The notes: generated by a model not told the origin, from the letters alone. Positions 17,376 through 26,783 are shown, numbered from the stretch's first letter. The stretch is 64,000 bases of DNA from Candidatus Heimdallarchaeota archaeon (GCA_019894765.1 JAGXNT010000049.1:24353-88352); one strand, 5' to 3'. Program-made: numbers and translations.

Positions 17376-20240
17376 TTATAATTGTACATCAAGCGAAACA
17401 GCTGATTTTTTCTTGAAGAGCAATACTGTTGATACAATCGTAAGTGCTATAGTTCCAACTCCAAGTATGATTGTTGTGGAATCCATTTGAATTATATTGC
17501 GTCTAATTCCTTTTAATTGGTACTTAATTGAGCTAGTATTTCCAGATGAAAATATCTTGAATTTGAAATAATCATTAGTTATTTCTAGTTCACTTTCTTC
17601 AGTTATTATTATATCATTTTGGTATAATTCCCATTCGGCGTAATTTAACCAATCATTATTTCTTTCAAAATAAATTATTAAGCCATTATAAGGCAAACTA
17701 TCAATATTTATTGTAAGCTCTATTATGATTTCTGATTTTATGGTTTCTACTTTGTATATTGGTATAGGTTTTGCAATTTCAAGTATTAGAACATCAAAAT
17801 CAGCGGAGATATTAGAAACATCTCTAGTCCAAGTAATAATATTAATCGGAGAGATGTATGCTGTTATGTTTATAGTTTGTGTCATAATAATTGCAGTGAT
17901 CGGATCAAATTCAGATGGAATATTAACATACCAATTTGTCCCTGTTGAAGGATAATTAATACTAAAAATAAAATATGCTGATTCATTATCATCTGAATTA
18001 AAGTGATTTGGATTTCCTTGATTTGCTTCTCTTGGTATGATACTTAGCTCTACATTTATGCTTTTAGAGGTCTGTAAGAATTCGATCTCATTTATTATTA
18101 CATAGCTTGTAATGTTCAAAGTGTTGAACTGGTAAATTGGTGAAATATAATATAACATTGTAGCAAAACCAGTTGAATTTGTCCAAGTTTCTAAATATGA
18201 ATTATTATTTACATTAAATTTAATTTCCATATCTGAAATTGGAGATGATATATTATCTTCGACGTAAGCGTTTATTGATAGAGTTTCACTTGGAATTCCT
18301 GTTTCAGGAGTGTACAACATCATACTAAAGTCTGTAAAGACAACTGTAACTTCTATAACAATTAAAGCTGTAGCATAATTATTTTTACTAGCCTGAACAG
18401 ATAACAAATATAATCCAGGAACAGCTTCATCATTTAGAACATTTGTATCATACTTCATTTGTGGATTCTGTTGTAAACTACCTATTCCATAATCCCAAGA
18501 GTATTCAACTGTTGCAAAATCAATCGAATCACTTAATTCCAGGTCAAGATAATCAATTTCTATAACAAAATTTTGCTTATAATTTATTGCAATTTGATTT
18601 TGACTCGGAGTAATTATAGTTGGGATTGAGGTTAAATTAAAACTTAATTCGCCAATACCGGCTTCGTCCAAAGTTTTCCACCAAATAATAACTTTGTACG
18701 AGCCCCTTGGTAAATCACTATTAAAATTTATGTTTGAAAAGATTGCATCACCATTAATATCTGAAAAATTTGTATTTGAATAGATAGTATTTTCCTCTGC
18801 ATCAATTACATATATATCAACCAGATCTTGATAAATTCTAGATTCAATTACCACGTTTAAAATTTCATTATGAGTAATATCATAATCGGATAGAATCATA
18901 TTGTCTACTAAATTATCTGAGATAAATCGAAATTCTACATGATTATAAAGTAAACAAGAAAAGATTATTTGTTGATGTGTGGAGTTTTCTGCCTTACTTA
19001 AATAACTTGTACCTATGTCATCTACCAATATTTGGTCTACAATCCAATCATTTGATACTGAAATACTTAGTGTTATGTTATTTATACCAAGTGGAGTTGT
19101 ATAGGATTCATTTGATGTTTCAATCCATAGAATTTCATTCCAATTATTGAATTCGATGTATCTATTACTAGAGCAGACACCAGTACCAACAATAAAATTA
19201 TTGCAATTGTAATAAATTAGCTCTGTAGATGCATATTGAATTAAATAATTAATTTGCGAGGATGGTTGATTGTATAAGGAAATTGTGCCGCTTCCTAAAT
19301 TACCAAAAATTTGTTGCGAATTGACTGCCAAATTTATATTTGAAGGTGAAACAGCATCAGTTAACGAAATGTCATCCATTATAAATTCCATTTCATATGG
19401 GATCTCCCCCCACGTTTCTATAGCAAAACTTCTCAATTGATCCGGCTTTTGACTAAACAACTCGAGACCTAATGCAGTAATGTTTAAGGAATACTCATGA
19501 ACTTCCCCGTCAAAAGATGCCTCATTGACAATTAAATCCGCATATCCTCCTGGACCTGTAACATTTGATAACACCCCTGGATTTCCATCGAACCATATGA
19601 AGATATAGAGATCAAATTGGAAAAATAATCGAATACATAAATTTGAATCATAACTAGATCCAAGATTATTACGTAATAATGAATAGGAGAAACTGAAAAT
19701 TACAGAATCACTATAGACATCAATTGGATCATCAAATCCAACAATAGTAGTGTGATCATTCGAAACTACATCAAAATACCAAGAATAATTATCACTAATA
19801 ACCTTACCATTTGGCGGAGTACTTTCTCTTGTAACGTTTCCAGTATAATGTGAAGGAATATAATCAGTCCACAAAACATCTTCAGATTCAGCATTTCCGT
19901 TGTTTATTTTCTCACTTCTTAAATCAGAAAATTGAAATGAGCTGTTAAGTGCCCAATCATCACAATTGTCTATTGTTAATGAGTTAACAGATTCATTGAA
20001 ATTATCGTTAAACTGGAACTCTCTATTAAATGTACTTGCTTCGGATTTTTTCAAAGCATCTATTGTAAATTGATTATTCATAATTTCTTGATCTAGTTGT
20101 TTTTGGTTTTGAATAGGATTAAATGGAGAAGACTCTTCTAGATAAGGATGATCTTTAGAGTGTAAAATTTCTTGTCCAAATAAAGTACTGAGAAAGACTA
20201 AAATAATCACAATAGCAAGTATTTGTTTAATTTTCTTCAT
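17376..20240 (-). CDS. Large secreted surface protein with C-terminal anchor
   Basis: The 954-residue protein has an N-terminal signal peptide (KKIKQILAIVIILVFLSTLF) and one C-terminal membrane helix (about residues 922-943) followed by a short basic end. The 890 residues between are beta-rich with many N-glycosylation sequons (NxS/T). Two or more Ig-like or carbohydrate-binding-like segments are suggested around residues 530-640 and 640-760, for example the PSETLSINAYVEDN start. No catalytic motif was recognised. It faces the cell exterior, perhaps as an S-layer-associated or adhesion protein. It is transcribed alone and divergent from the PAC2 gene. Confidence 0.75.
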   Translation of the reverse strand: MKKIKQILAIVIILVFLSTLFGQEILHSKDHPYLEESSPFNPIQNQKQLDQEIMNNQFTIDALKKSEASTFNREFQFNDNFNESVNSLTIDNCDDWALNSSFQFSDLRSEKINNGNAESEDVLWTDYIPSHYTGNVTRESTPPNGKVISDNYSWYFDVVSNDHTTIVGFDDPIDVYSDSVIFSFSYSLLRNNLGSSYDSNLCIRLFFQFDLYIFIWFDGNPGVLSNVTGPGGYADLIVNEASFDGEVHEYSLNITALGLELFSQKPDQLRSFAIETWGEIPYEMEFIMDDISLTDAVSPSNINLAVNSQQIFGNLGSGTISLYNQPSSQINYLIQYASTELIYYNCNNFIVGTGVCSSNRYIEFNNWNEILWIETSNESYTTPLGINNITLSISVSNDWIVDQILVDDIGTSYLSKAENSTHQQIIFSCLLYNHVEFRFISDNLVDNMILSDYDITHNEILNVVIESRIYQDLVDIYVIDAEENTIYSNTNFSDINGDAIFSNINFNSDLPRGSYKVIIWWKTLDEAGIGELSFNLTSIPTIITPSQNQIAINYKQNFVIEIDYLDLELSDSIDFATVEYSWDYGIGSLQQNPQMKYDTNVLNDEAVPGLYLLSVQASKNNYATALIVIEVTVVFTDFSMMLYTPETGIPSETLSINAYVEDNISSPISDMEIKFNVNNNSYLETWTNSTGFATMLYYISPIYQFNTLNITSYVIINEIEFLQTSKSINVELSIIPREANQGNPNHFNSDDNESAYFIFSINYPSTGTNWYVNIPSEFDPITAIIMTQTINITAYISPINIITWTRDVSNISADFDVLILEIAKPIPIYKVETIKSEIIIELTINIDSLPYNGLIIYFERNNDWLNYAEWELYQNDIIITEESELEITNDYFKFKIFSSGNTSSIKYQLKGIRRNIIQMDSTTIILGVGTIALTIVSTVLLFKKKSAVSLDVQL

Positions 20241-20325
20241 TTGATCTCAACTCAATAACCATAATGAGAAAAAGTAACAGGGGTAATTAACTACTGATAC
20301 TTTTCAATTAATTATTAAAAAAAAG

Positions 20326-20365
20326 CTATAAAAACACCAGCAGAAAGAAATCTAGACTTGAAATG
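20326..20365 (+). promoter_or_regulatory. Promoter-like element shared with the uvrC upstream region
   Basis: The 14-mer CTATAAAAACACCA (20326-20339) recurs exactly at 33804-33817, each time after an A-run and before an AGAAAG...TCTAGACTTGAAAT-like stretch. It contains a TATA box and lies about 110-120 bp before a plus-strand start in both places. Confidence 0.45.
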
Positions 20366-20402
20366 TGGTTTAAATTATTGAAGAAATTTCCACATGTTAT
20401 CA

Positions 20403-20416
20403 CGCTTTATATATTA
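20403..20416 (+). promoter_or_regulatory. TATA box of the PAC2 gene
   Basis: CTTTATATATTAC lies about 40 bp before the chosen ATG, giving a short leader if transcription starts some 25 bp downstream. Confidence 0.5.
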
Positions 20417-20446
20417 CAAAGTAAACCGATATACTGAGTGAGAAAA

Positions 20447-21175
20447 ATGACTATAAAACTTGAAATAGATGGAAATAAAAATTTCAAAGATAATACGTTT
20501 ATAACTGGATTTCATGGAATTGGAACAACAGGTTTTATTGCTGTGAAATATATTGTAAGTGAGCTTAATGCTGGTAAAATTGGAACAATACTGAGTGATT
20601 TCTTACCACCGTTTGTAACAACTAAAGATGGAAAATTGTCTTTACCTTTTGAGTTTTTTGAGTTTGAGGAAAATATAATGTTGGTACCTCAGTTCCAACC
20701 ATATCGTCATGAACATAAAGAATTCGCGGAAAAACTTGTTGATTGGACAATTCAATCAAAATTCCAACAATCAATTCTTATTGGAGGTTTAGATTCGCGA
20801 TTAAAGAAAGAAGAAATAGAAAAAATTCGTGTTGTTGCCACATCAGCTTACTTAGAGAATAGTAATATGGAATTACCTTTACTTGAAGAAGGATTATTTG
20901 TAACAGGTCCAATAGCATTAATGTTAGCGTTTTATGAAGTCAACAATTTTCCAGCAATCGCATTACTACCTTACGCTGAAAGCTCTCGAGCAGATCCTTT
21001 AGCTGCTTCAATCGCAGTTGAATTTGTCAATAAAGTAACAAATTTGGAAATAGACACAAATAAATTAGTACAAGATGCTGAATTAATTGAACGTAATTTA
21101 CAGGAAGTAATAACTCAAACAAAAAGTCAAGACATTGATGAAAAAGATCAAGGCGCAAAACGATTGTTTATCTAA
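20447..21175 (+). CDS. PAC2 family protein (proteasome assembly chaperone-like)
   Basis: The 242-residue protein belongs to the PAC2 superfamily. It begins with the TFITGFHGIGTTGFIAVKYI glycine-rich loop near residues 19-38. It then has PPFVTTKDGKLSLPFEFF, the QSILIGGLDSRL strand and LFVTGPIALMLAFYE. Eukaryotic members pair to assemble the 20S proteasome alpha ring, and archaeal members are presumed chaperones or ATP-grasp-linked factors. An in-frame GTG at 20438 is possible, but the ATG at 20447 follows GAGTGAG. It ends one base before the convergent GspF-like gene. Confidence 0.85.
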   Translation: MTIKLEIDGNKNFKDNTFITGFHGIGTTGFIAVKYIVSELNAGKIGTILSDFLPPFVTTKDGKLSLPFEFFEFEENIMLVPQFQPYRHEHKEFAEKLVDWTIQSKFQQSILIGGLDSRLKKEEIEKIRVVATSAYLENSNMELPLLEEGLFVTGPIALMLAFYEVNNFPAIALLPYAESSRADPLAASIAVEFVNKVTNLEIDTNKLVQDAELIERNLQEVITQTKSQDIDEKDQGAKRLFI

Positions 21176-21817
21176 TCAAAGTATTAATAATAAAATACCC
21201 TTAGCAATAAAGAAAGAACAAACATATGCTATAGTAGTAAAAATAAATGTCTTAAAATTTATTTTACCGAATCCTATATCCGAAATAAAATAGATAGATG
21301 AAATAGCTATAAAGTAAAGGGAAAATGGCATAATATTCAATGTTGTTTGATTAACAGTTATATTTCTAAAAATTGCAACAAATGTTACAAATAATGGTGC
21401 TAAACCTGCTAAAATTCCTAAGAAAATCGATGTTACAGAACCAAGAAATAATGTCTTAAATCTTTGAGCTTTTAAAGTTGAATTTCGTTTTTCCATTAAT
21501 TTCTTGTTTGTTTCTAAATTATCAGCTATCTCAAGTATTTTTTTTCCTGTTTCAAAAGAGCTAATATTCATTAATTTTGATAACAATATCCAAACTCTTG
21601 CAAGAGATTTATCTTCAGTATAATCTACTAATTTCAATAAGAGCTCTTTATATCCCAATCCCAGATTCAATAATTTTATCCAATTTTCTTTGCTATGCTG
21701 GTTTTCATGGAGGTTTTTTATTGCTAAATAAATACTATTCTCAGTGCTCCTTCCTAGGATTAAGTTATTTGCAATAGCTTTAAGTAAAAATATTACCTCA
21801 TCGTTTGTTAAAGTCAA
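21176..21817 (-). CDS. GspF/TadC-like pilus platform protein, second copy
   Basis: The 213-residue protein shows a helical GspF-type cytoplasmic domain (about 1-115) followed by three membrane helices (about 120-205). The start is five bases past the previous stop, so it is translated from the same message as the first GspF-like gene. In type IV pilus, archaellum and Tad systems, GspF-family proteins form the membrane platform turned by the ATPase. Having two short consecutive platform genes is typical of Tad systems (TadB/TadC). It is the last gene of the pilus operon. Confidence 0.75.
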   Translation of the reverse strand: MTLTNDEVIFLLKAIANNLILGRSTENSIYLAIKNLHENQHSKENWIKLLNLGLGYKELLLKLVDYTEDKSLARVWILLSKLMNISSFETGKKILEIADNLETNKKLMEKRNSTLKAQRFKTLFLGSVTSIFLGILAGLAPLFVTFVAIFRNITVNQTTLNIMPFSLYFIAISSIYFISDIGFGKINFKTFIFTTIAYVCSFFIAKGILLLIL

Positions 21818-21822
21818 CTTGA

Positions 21823-22638
21823 TTATCCTCCAAGTAATTCAACTTTACCACTATTGAATATTTCAACAGCAATTAGATCAAATACTAAGAAAACTAGTGG
21901 AAGAAAAACTAGCATGCTAACATTAACATAACCCATTATTACCAGAAGCATAGATACTGTTACAGGTATGATTGTAGTAATAGCTAAAAATAAACTCATT
22001 TTTCCTTCTAATTGAGACATATATGAATCAAAGTTCTTTCTAATTAGCCATTGGGCTTCAAAATTATTAGTTTTATCAATTGTTAGCTGGCCTTTTGCTA
22101 TAGGAATAATAATTTCCAGAATAAACTCTTTTATGGTTTCAGAAGGCTGCTTTAAAGCGAATGTTTTCAACAAGCTAATCGGAGAGTCCCCTACATTCAT
22201 TCTTTGGATTAATTGAGTTATCATAGGTGATATTATTGGATAGGATCCTTGTGCAAGATATTCAATAACCATTGAGAGTGAATTAGTTGTCGACAAAATC
22301 AGAAGAATTTCACGACAGATTAAATCTGAATTTTGTTCTACTTCCAGAATTTTCTCAAAATACATTTTCCTAATTTTTCTAATCAAAAATAAAACAATTG
22401 CCAAAATTACTATTACAAAAATCAATAAACTAAATACTATATTGTAGAATAATACTCCACAGGAAATAATTGTGGCTAAGATAAATGAAAATAAAATAAT
22501 TGATCCATTAATAGCAGATCTTTTGATACTAAAATTGTCTAGAAAGTAATCATTAGGAATATCTTCTAAGAATTTATTGTAATTAAATTTTCTACAAAAG
22601 TTTGTCTTAGCTAAGGGTATAATGATTTTTTCTATCAT
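21823..22638 (-). CDS. GspF/TadB-like pilus platform protein, first copy
   Basis: The 271-residue protein has two N-terminal membrane helices (about 43-66 and 68-90), a cytoplasmic GspF helical domain with the usual NSLSMVIEYLAQGSYPII and DSPISLLKTFALKQPS stretches, and two C-terminal helices (about 208-262). It lies between the ATPase and the second platform gene in the same orientation. It would anchor the motor and feed pilin subunits into the filament. The family assignment is by domain layout rather than a short motif. Confidence 0.75.
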   Translation of the reverse strand: MIEKIIIPLAKTNFCRKFNYNKFLEDIPNDYFLDNFSIKRSAINGSIILFSFILATIISCGVLFYNIVFSLLIFVIVILAIVLFLIRKIRKMYFEKILEVEQNSDLICREILLILSTTNSLSMVIEYLAQGSYPIISPMITQLIQRMNVGDSPISLLKTFALKQPSETIKEFILEIIIPIAKGQLTIDKTNNFEAQWLIRKNFDSYMSQLEGKMSLFLAITTIIPVTVSMLLVIMGYVNVSMLVFLPLVFLVFDLIAVEIFNSGKVELLGG

Positions 22639-22713
22639 AAGTTTTCACATTTTAGTAAAGGTACTCAATAACTAATAGGAAGAAATGAATTTAAGCATCT
22701 ATAATTAAATGAA

Positions 22714-24213
22714 CTAAGTGGATGATTTTTGAGATATTTTTTCCTTATTTACGTGAATTTTACTCTGATTGTAAAGTAAATAATTCATAACTTTTACTGG
22801 ATCAAATATCTTGTTTTCTAATAATCTTCTGAGTTTTTTCTTAAGCAAATCTATTTCATTTTCAAATTTCGTTCTACTTATTTTCTCTTTCTGTCTAATC
22901 ATATTAAGTGTAGGAGTTTCAAACAAATCCTGATTTGTAATTAAGCTGTTGCTTTTGAGATCAAAACGAAATGTTTCGAATAAATCTATATCATTTAATG
23001 AGTTGATTATTTGTTTACTAAATAACGGTTTTTTCGAAATTTCAACGATACGAAAGACATTTCTCTTTATTTTCCAATCTTCAAAGGAAGAATTAATTTC
23101 TATTAAAATATCAAGTGTTAGAATACTCGATAAAGGAATTTCATGTTGATTTATCCATCTTAAAATCATCATTTCTGTAGATCTACCATGACATGTTTGA
23201 ATACCAACTAGACCCGCGCTAAGTGCTTCAAATAGAGCTTTACTATGTTCCGCTGTTTGAATTTCTCCTAAAAACACCCAAGTAGGGGATCTGTGTAATA
23301 GTTTTATTATTTCTTGACTTTTTGAGTTCTTACTCATTTTTGTCTCAAAAGGAGAGACCGAATATCTAGTCTGAAATTTCCCATAACTTGTTTGTTCAAT
23401 GCTCTCTATAACATCTTCAACAGTAATTTTCCGCCATTCAGAGGGAGTTAAGAGATCGATTGCATTTGCCAAAGTTGTTTTTCCGGAACCAGGTTCTCCG
23501 ATAATTGTAATATTATATCTTCTCTTAAGAATAAATAAAAGGTAAGCTGCAGCTTCGATTGAAAGCATATTTTTATGAATTAATTCTGGTAATGTCCAGA
23601 TTTTATTTCTGAGTTTTCTAATATTCATACTCATACCATCAGAAGCAAGAGGAGGAATGTCAATTGCAGCTCGAATATGAAAGCTATTAGTTTTTAGTTC
23701 AACCTTTAAGGATGGATTGAGTATGTTTAGGACAACATCCTTCTCAAGACACAATCTTGTTTTAAATTGTTCAAGCTCTTCTTCGGATAAAATTATATTA
23801 GTAGTACAACGACCAAATTCTTGATGATCCAGATAAAGTGGTGTATTTGGTTTGTCAAGATAAATTTCTTGAACGCAATCATCAATTAGTAAAGGCATTA
23901 ATCTATCTAAACCAATTATCTTGTAAGACATCCAATCTCTTATGAAAATTAGTAATTTTGAATTATCTAAAGAATAGTTCTTTAATTTCTCTTCGATGGA
24001 ACCTTGTAAATTCTTAAGTAAAAACTGTAAATCTACAACCTCTAAATCCAGAAATCCTTTATCATTAAGTATTTGTTTTTCAATAGTATTTGTTAAAGAA
24101 TAATATTTGGAGGTATCGAAAACAACCTCTGTAGTATAATATTGTCGTTCTAATATATCCTTACTAATTTGTATTTTATAAGGAGGAACAAGATACTTAT
24201 CTTGAAGTTTCAT
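22714..24213 (-). CDS. Type IV pilus/Tad secretion ATPase (GspE/TadA-like)
   Basis: The 499-residue protein is a GspE-superfamily secretion ATPase. An N-terminal domain (about 1-200) leads to the IRKLRNKIWTLPELI segment and Walker A GEPGSGKTTLAN (about residue 240). An Asp box VEDVIES, Walker B VFLGEIQ (about 312) and the His box TCHGRS (about 340) follow. It powers filament assembly from the cytoplasmic face. A strong AAGGAGG lies before the ATG. It is 30 bp downstream of a divergent TFB gene and upstream of two GspF-like genes, so the four form an operon. It has no cysteine cluster at the C-terminus. Confidence 0.9.
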   Translation of the reverse strand: MKLQDKYLVPPYKIQISKDILERQYYTTEVVFDTSKYYSLTNTIEKQILNDKGFLDLEVVDLQFLLKNLQGSIEEKLKNYSLDNSKLLIFIRDWMSYKIIGLDRLMPLLIDDCVQEIYLDKPNTPLYLDHQEFGRCTTNIILSEEELEQFKTRLCLEKDVVLNILNPSLKVELKTNSFHIRAAIDIPPLASDGMSMNIRKLRNKIWTLPELIHKNMLSIEAAAYLLFILKRRYNITIIGEPGSGKTTLANAIDLLTPSEWRKITVEDVIESIEQTSYGKFQTRYSVSPFETKMSKNSKSQEIIKLLHRSPTWVFLGEIQTAEHSKALFEALSAGLVGIQTCHGRSTEMMILRWINQHEIPLSSILTLDILIEINSSFEDWKIKRNVFRIVEISKKPLFSKQIINSLNDIDLFETFRFDLKSNSLITNQDLFETPTLNMIRQKEKISRTKFENEIDLLKKKLRRLLENKIFDPVKVMNYLLYNQSKIHVNKEKISQKSST

Positions 24214-24243
24214 AACCTATCCTCCTTACGTTAGAAAGAAATG

Positions 24244-25338
24244 CTAAAAAAGCATCGGAAAACGAGATTCAGACTCATCGATTTCTGAATTACTCTCAGG
24301 TAGGATTTCTTTCATTTTCTCGATTAATTTTTCTTTCAATACAGTCCTATGATGGTCTCGAATCGAATACTCAGCTACATTACATATATCAGCTAAAGCT
24401 TTCTGAGTCAAAATCTGTCTATGAGCACCAATTTTTCCAATTATCCTGTCCGCACAATATACAACAGATACCGCAAAGATATATGGATTTCTTCCACCTC
24501 TAGCTCTAAGATTTGTTTCACTAAGAATTCCCCTTGATAATTGTATGAGTTTGTTTTCATATTCCTTTATGTTTATCTCAAGTTGTTTTAGACGATTACT
24601 CACTTCAAGGTTTTCAATTATTGATGAAGTTATTCGTTGTAGATAATCTTCGCTTTTTCGGATTTTTAATGAGACTCTTAAATCAGTAGGAAGAATTTGT
24701 GCTAGCTTTACAATTGATTTTCCACTTACTCGATGACCAAGATCCTTAAAAATATTAACAATTTCGCTTAATCGAACAGGAGCATTTGAAGCGGATTCTC
24801 TTATTGAAACCATAAGACACAAAGCTACTAGAACAATATGATTAGAAATTTTTGTGATTTTTTTATTGTACTCTGCAGTTGTAACAATTTTATATAAATA
24901 TGCAGCTCGTTTCTTTACTCCATCGGATACTCCTAGATAACCTGAAACTCTATTAAGACTCATAAGTGATCGATAATCCGTCTCATGATTTCCAATTTTG
25001 ATTCTCAGATTGTATTTTCTCTTTAGTTTCCTGAATTTGTATTGTTCCTTAGATGGCAATGTAGAACCCTTACCATCATGAAAATATCCATCATTATGAT
25101 AGCCAATGTAACTTCCAAGACCATCAACAATGTGAACTCTTTTACCAGGGGACATTTCGTGATCCCAAGGTATGTGGGAATCATTTTTTTCTGAGATTAT
25201 TATTGAGTGATTAACGACTCCACATTCATAACAGACTAACTCACCTCTCGTTTGTATAAGAGGTCCATTACAATGATTGCATAATCCATCATTCTTTTCC
25301 AATGTAAGAACACCAAGATTACCAGCACAAAAATTCAT
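24244..25338 (-). CDS. Divergent TFB paralogue heading the pilus operon
   Basis: The 364-residue protein has an N-terminal zinc ribbon (CNHC near 20-23 and CYEC near 38-41) and two cyclin-like repeats (about 120-220 and 225-345), as in transcription factor B. The B-reader/linker differs strongly from the canonical TFB in this window. It has WDHEMSPGKRVH followed by GYHNDGYFHDGKG where canonical TFB has WRAFTSEE and the SFAVHDKGLATQIGW run. AAGGT precedes the ATG. It is the first gene of the pilus ATPase-GspF-GspF operon, so it may be a dedicated initiation factor for this operon or for pilins. Competition with the main TFB is possible. Confidence 0.75.
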   Translation of the reverse strand: MNFCAGNLGVLTLEKNDGLCNHCNGPLIQTRGELVCYECGVVNHSIIISEKNDSHIPWDHEMSPGKRVHIVDGLGSYIGYHNDGYFHDGKGSTLPSKEQYKFRKLKRKYNLRIKIGNHETDYRSLMSLNRVSGYLGVSDGVKKRAAYLYKIVTTAEYNKKITKISNHIVLVALCLMVSIRESASNAPVRLSEIVNIFKDLGHRVSGKSIVKLAQILPTDLRVSLKIRKSEDYLQRITSSIIENLEVSNRLKQLEINIKEYENKLIQLSRGILSETNLRARGGRNPYIFAVSVVYCADRIIGKIGAHRQILTQKALADICNVAEYSIRDHHRTVLKEKLIEKMKEILPESNSEIDESESRFPMLF

Positions 25339-25472
25339 TTTTACCTTCTTAAGTCGAAAAGTTCTATTAAAGCTTGGAAATCTTTTTTTGAAAGGATATT
25401 TGCCTAGCTTAAACCTATTCGCACATACCTAAATGTGGGGAAGATTACCGAAAGTATTCCTTAAAGAAAAAA

Positions 25473-25553
25473 TTGTGTTGGGTCAGTCTTCTCTTTTAGG
25501 TCATTGCAATAGAGCATGCTCTTCCAAATGCCTTCCCATCATACCCAACAATA
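25473..25553 (+). ncRNA. Candidate structured RNA (long hairpin)
   Basis: A closing stem TGTTGGGT/ACCCAACA (25476-25483 with 25543-25550) encloses an inner stem GG(T)CATT/AATGCC and an apical palindrome AGAGCATGCTCT (25512-25523). ACA occurs 15 bases after the inner stem, as in H/ACA guides, but I see no K-turn. It lies in a 265-bp gap between the divergent TFB and the pilin-like gene. Strand is uncertain because the structure is nearly symmetric. Confidence 0.35.
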
Positions 25554-25603
25554 ATAGAATAGGGTAAGTGAAATAATAACTTTCTTAAAACTAAAGAAAA
25601 TCA

Positions 25604-25798
25604 TCAGGGATTTAATCCTTGAAGTTTTTCTGAAACATCTTGGAAAATATTTTGTGTAAATCCTAGAATATCTGATACAATAGCTACTAGGAGAACAAAA
25701 GCAAATAGTGCAAGACCAATTAGTATACCTTCTTCTATTAAAGGCGAAGCTCGACGATCCTTTTTTAGCTTCCTTAAAACAAATCGTCTTTTTCTCAT
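25604..25798 (-). CDS. Type IV pilin-like small protein
   Basis: This 64-residue protein has a basic N-terminus rich in Arg/Lys and then RRASPLIEEGILIGLALFAF. This is a class III signal sequence: a charged leader, a probable PibD/FlaK-type cleavage before the SPL box, and a conserved Glu at mature position about 5-6. The hydrophobic helix (about 20-42) is the filament core, and only 20 polar residues follow, which makes it very short, like Flp/Tad pilins. A TGAGG site lies just upstream of the ATG. It is 265 bp upstream of the pilus operon on the same strand, so it is the likely subunit for that machine. Confidence 0.7.
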   Translation of the reverse strand: MRKRRFVLRKLKKDRRASPLIEEGILIGLALFAFVLLVAIVSDILGFTQNIFQDVSEKLQGLNP

Positions 25799-25865
25799 GA
25801 TATTTCCTCAAAAGAAATATCATATTTTGTATTAAAAACACCACTTTTTTAAAAAAAAGAAATAA

Positions 25866-25943
25866 TGGTGCCCCGACCGGGATTTGAACCCGAGTCCACG
25901 ACTCGAGAGGCCGTGATGATTGACCGAACTACACCATCGGGGC
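25866..25943 (-). tRNA. tRNA-Glu (CTC)
   Basis: The minus strand folds as a full cloverleaf. The acceptor stem is GCCCCGA/TCGGGGC, the anticodon arm is ACGGC-CTCTCGA-GTCGT with CTC at 34-36, and the T arm has the GGTTCAAATCC box. Discriminator A is followed by an encoded CCA (25866-25868). There is no intron. Confidence 0.93.
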
Positions 25944-26018
25944 ATAATATTATTTATGCAAAAGCAATTATTTGCATTAAATGATTTTCTATTATTGTGC
26001 AAATTAAAGGAAGAGAGA

Positions 26019-26597
26019 TTAAGCAATTAATCTTTGTTCCCAATCCGTAACTTTCTCTAAAAGATCTTGTTTATCTTTTGCCTGGAAATCATTATCTCCT
26101 TTTCTAATTAGACCATTACCTATCCTGCGAATTTCATAAAAAACTCTGCTAAATGAAAAACTCGATTCAATTTGCTCTAAAGCCTCAATTAAGACTTCTC
26201 CAACTTCTTTGAATTTTGTTTTATCATTTATTTTCTTAATCAAATCCACAAATATCGGATGTTGTGCATCAGAAGTGTGAGTATATTGTGCAGCATCAGC
26301 AATTACCTCCTTTGTTGTTGCTTTTTCTGCTTTTGTTGTTTTGGATTTTTCCTCTACAATTTTTCCAGTTATTGGCTGCGCAAGCATTTTTTCAACTTTT
26401 GTTGAAAGAGCTTCCACTTGAGAACCAAGATTGTTTAATTGTGAATTTATATTTGTTAACCCAGTTCCAAGACCATCTATTGAGAGATGGATATTTTCAA
26501 CGGTTTTCTTTAACGAATCTAAGGTCGAATCAATTTTAGTTAGAACCTCAATCATTTGAGTAAATGTTTTTAGAAATACATCATCTTCACTTGACAT
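26019..26597 (-). CDS. Coiled-coil protein, unknown
   Basis: The 192-residue protein has an N-terminal heptad-repeat region (about 8-90) with regular Leu/Ile spacing and NINSQLNNLGSQVEALSTKV, indicating a parallel coiled coil. A Lys/Thr/Glu-rich linker (about 95-125) and a compact C-terminal helical domain (about 128-192) with VFYEIRRIGNGLI follow. No family is recognised. It is transcribed alone between tRNA-Glu and the AAA/RHH locus. An inverted repeat lies 63 bp upstream. Confidence 0.65.
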   Translation of the reverse strand: MSSEDDVFLKTFTQMIEVLTKIDSTLDSLKKTVENIHLSIDGLGTGLTNINSQLNNLGSQVEALSTKVEKMLAQPITGKIVEEKSKTTKAEKATTKEVIADAAQYTHTSDAQHPIFVDLIKKINDKTKFKEVGEVLIEALEQIESSFSFSRVFYEIRRIGNGLIRKGDNDFQAKDKQDLLEKVTDWEQRLIA

Positions 26598-26659
26598 TAA
26601 ATCATCTCTAATTCTTTTGTATATCAGAATTATTTGTTACTATTATTATTTATTCCCAT

Positions 26660-26678
26660 TTAGACATTTATTGTCTAA
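26660..26678. promoter_or_regulatory. Inverted repeat upstream of the coiled-coil gene
   Basis: TTAGACA and TGTCTAA flank five bases (TTTAT). It lies 63 bp before the start of the minus-strand coiled-coil gene and is a possible operator. Confidence 0.35.
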
Positions 26679-26767
26679 TGATTTAAAATTTATCAAATAA
26701 ACCTTTATGAAATACCGACACTTTTTTAATAAAAAGAATGTAATCTAATAATTAGTTCTAGAAAACA

Positions 26768-26783
26768 GAAATACATGTATTAC
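26768..26783. repeat. Heptamer array J (2 units) before the AAA ATPase gene
   Basis: GTATTAC at 26777 and a partial GAAATAC nine bases before it overlap the palindrome ATACATGTAT. They sit 17 bp from the chosen start of the AAA gene, ending just before its GGGTGA site, so binding here could repress the gene. Confidence 0.55.

Noticed and set aside
25473..25553. Calling this hairpin an H/ACA guide RNA
   Set aside because: ACA spacing fits, but no K-turn or K-loop is visible, so it is listed only as a structured RNA candidate.
25861..26018. Integration site (att) at tRNA-Glu for the AAA/RHH locus
   Set aside because: The 3' end of the tRNA faces away from the locus and I saw no direct repeat of the tRNA end near 29.8 kb.
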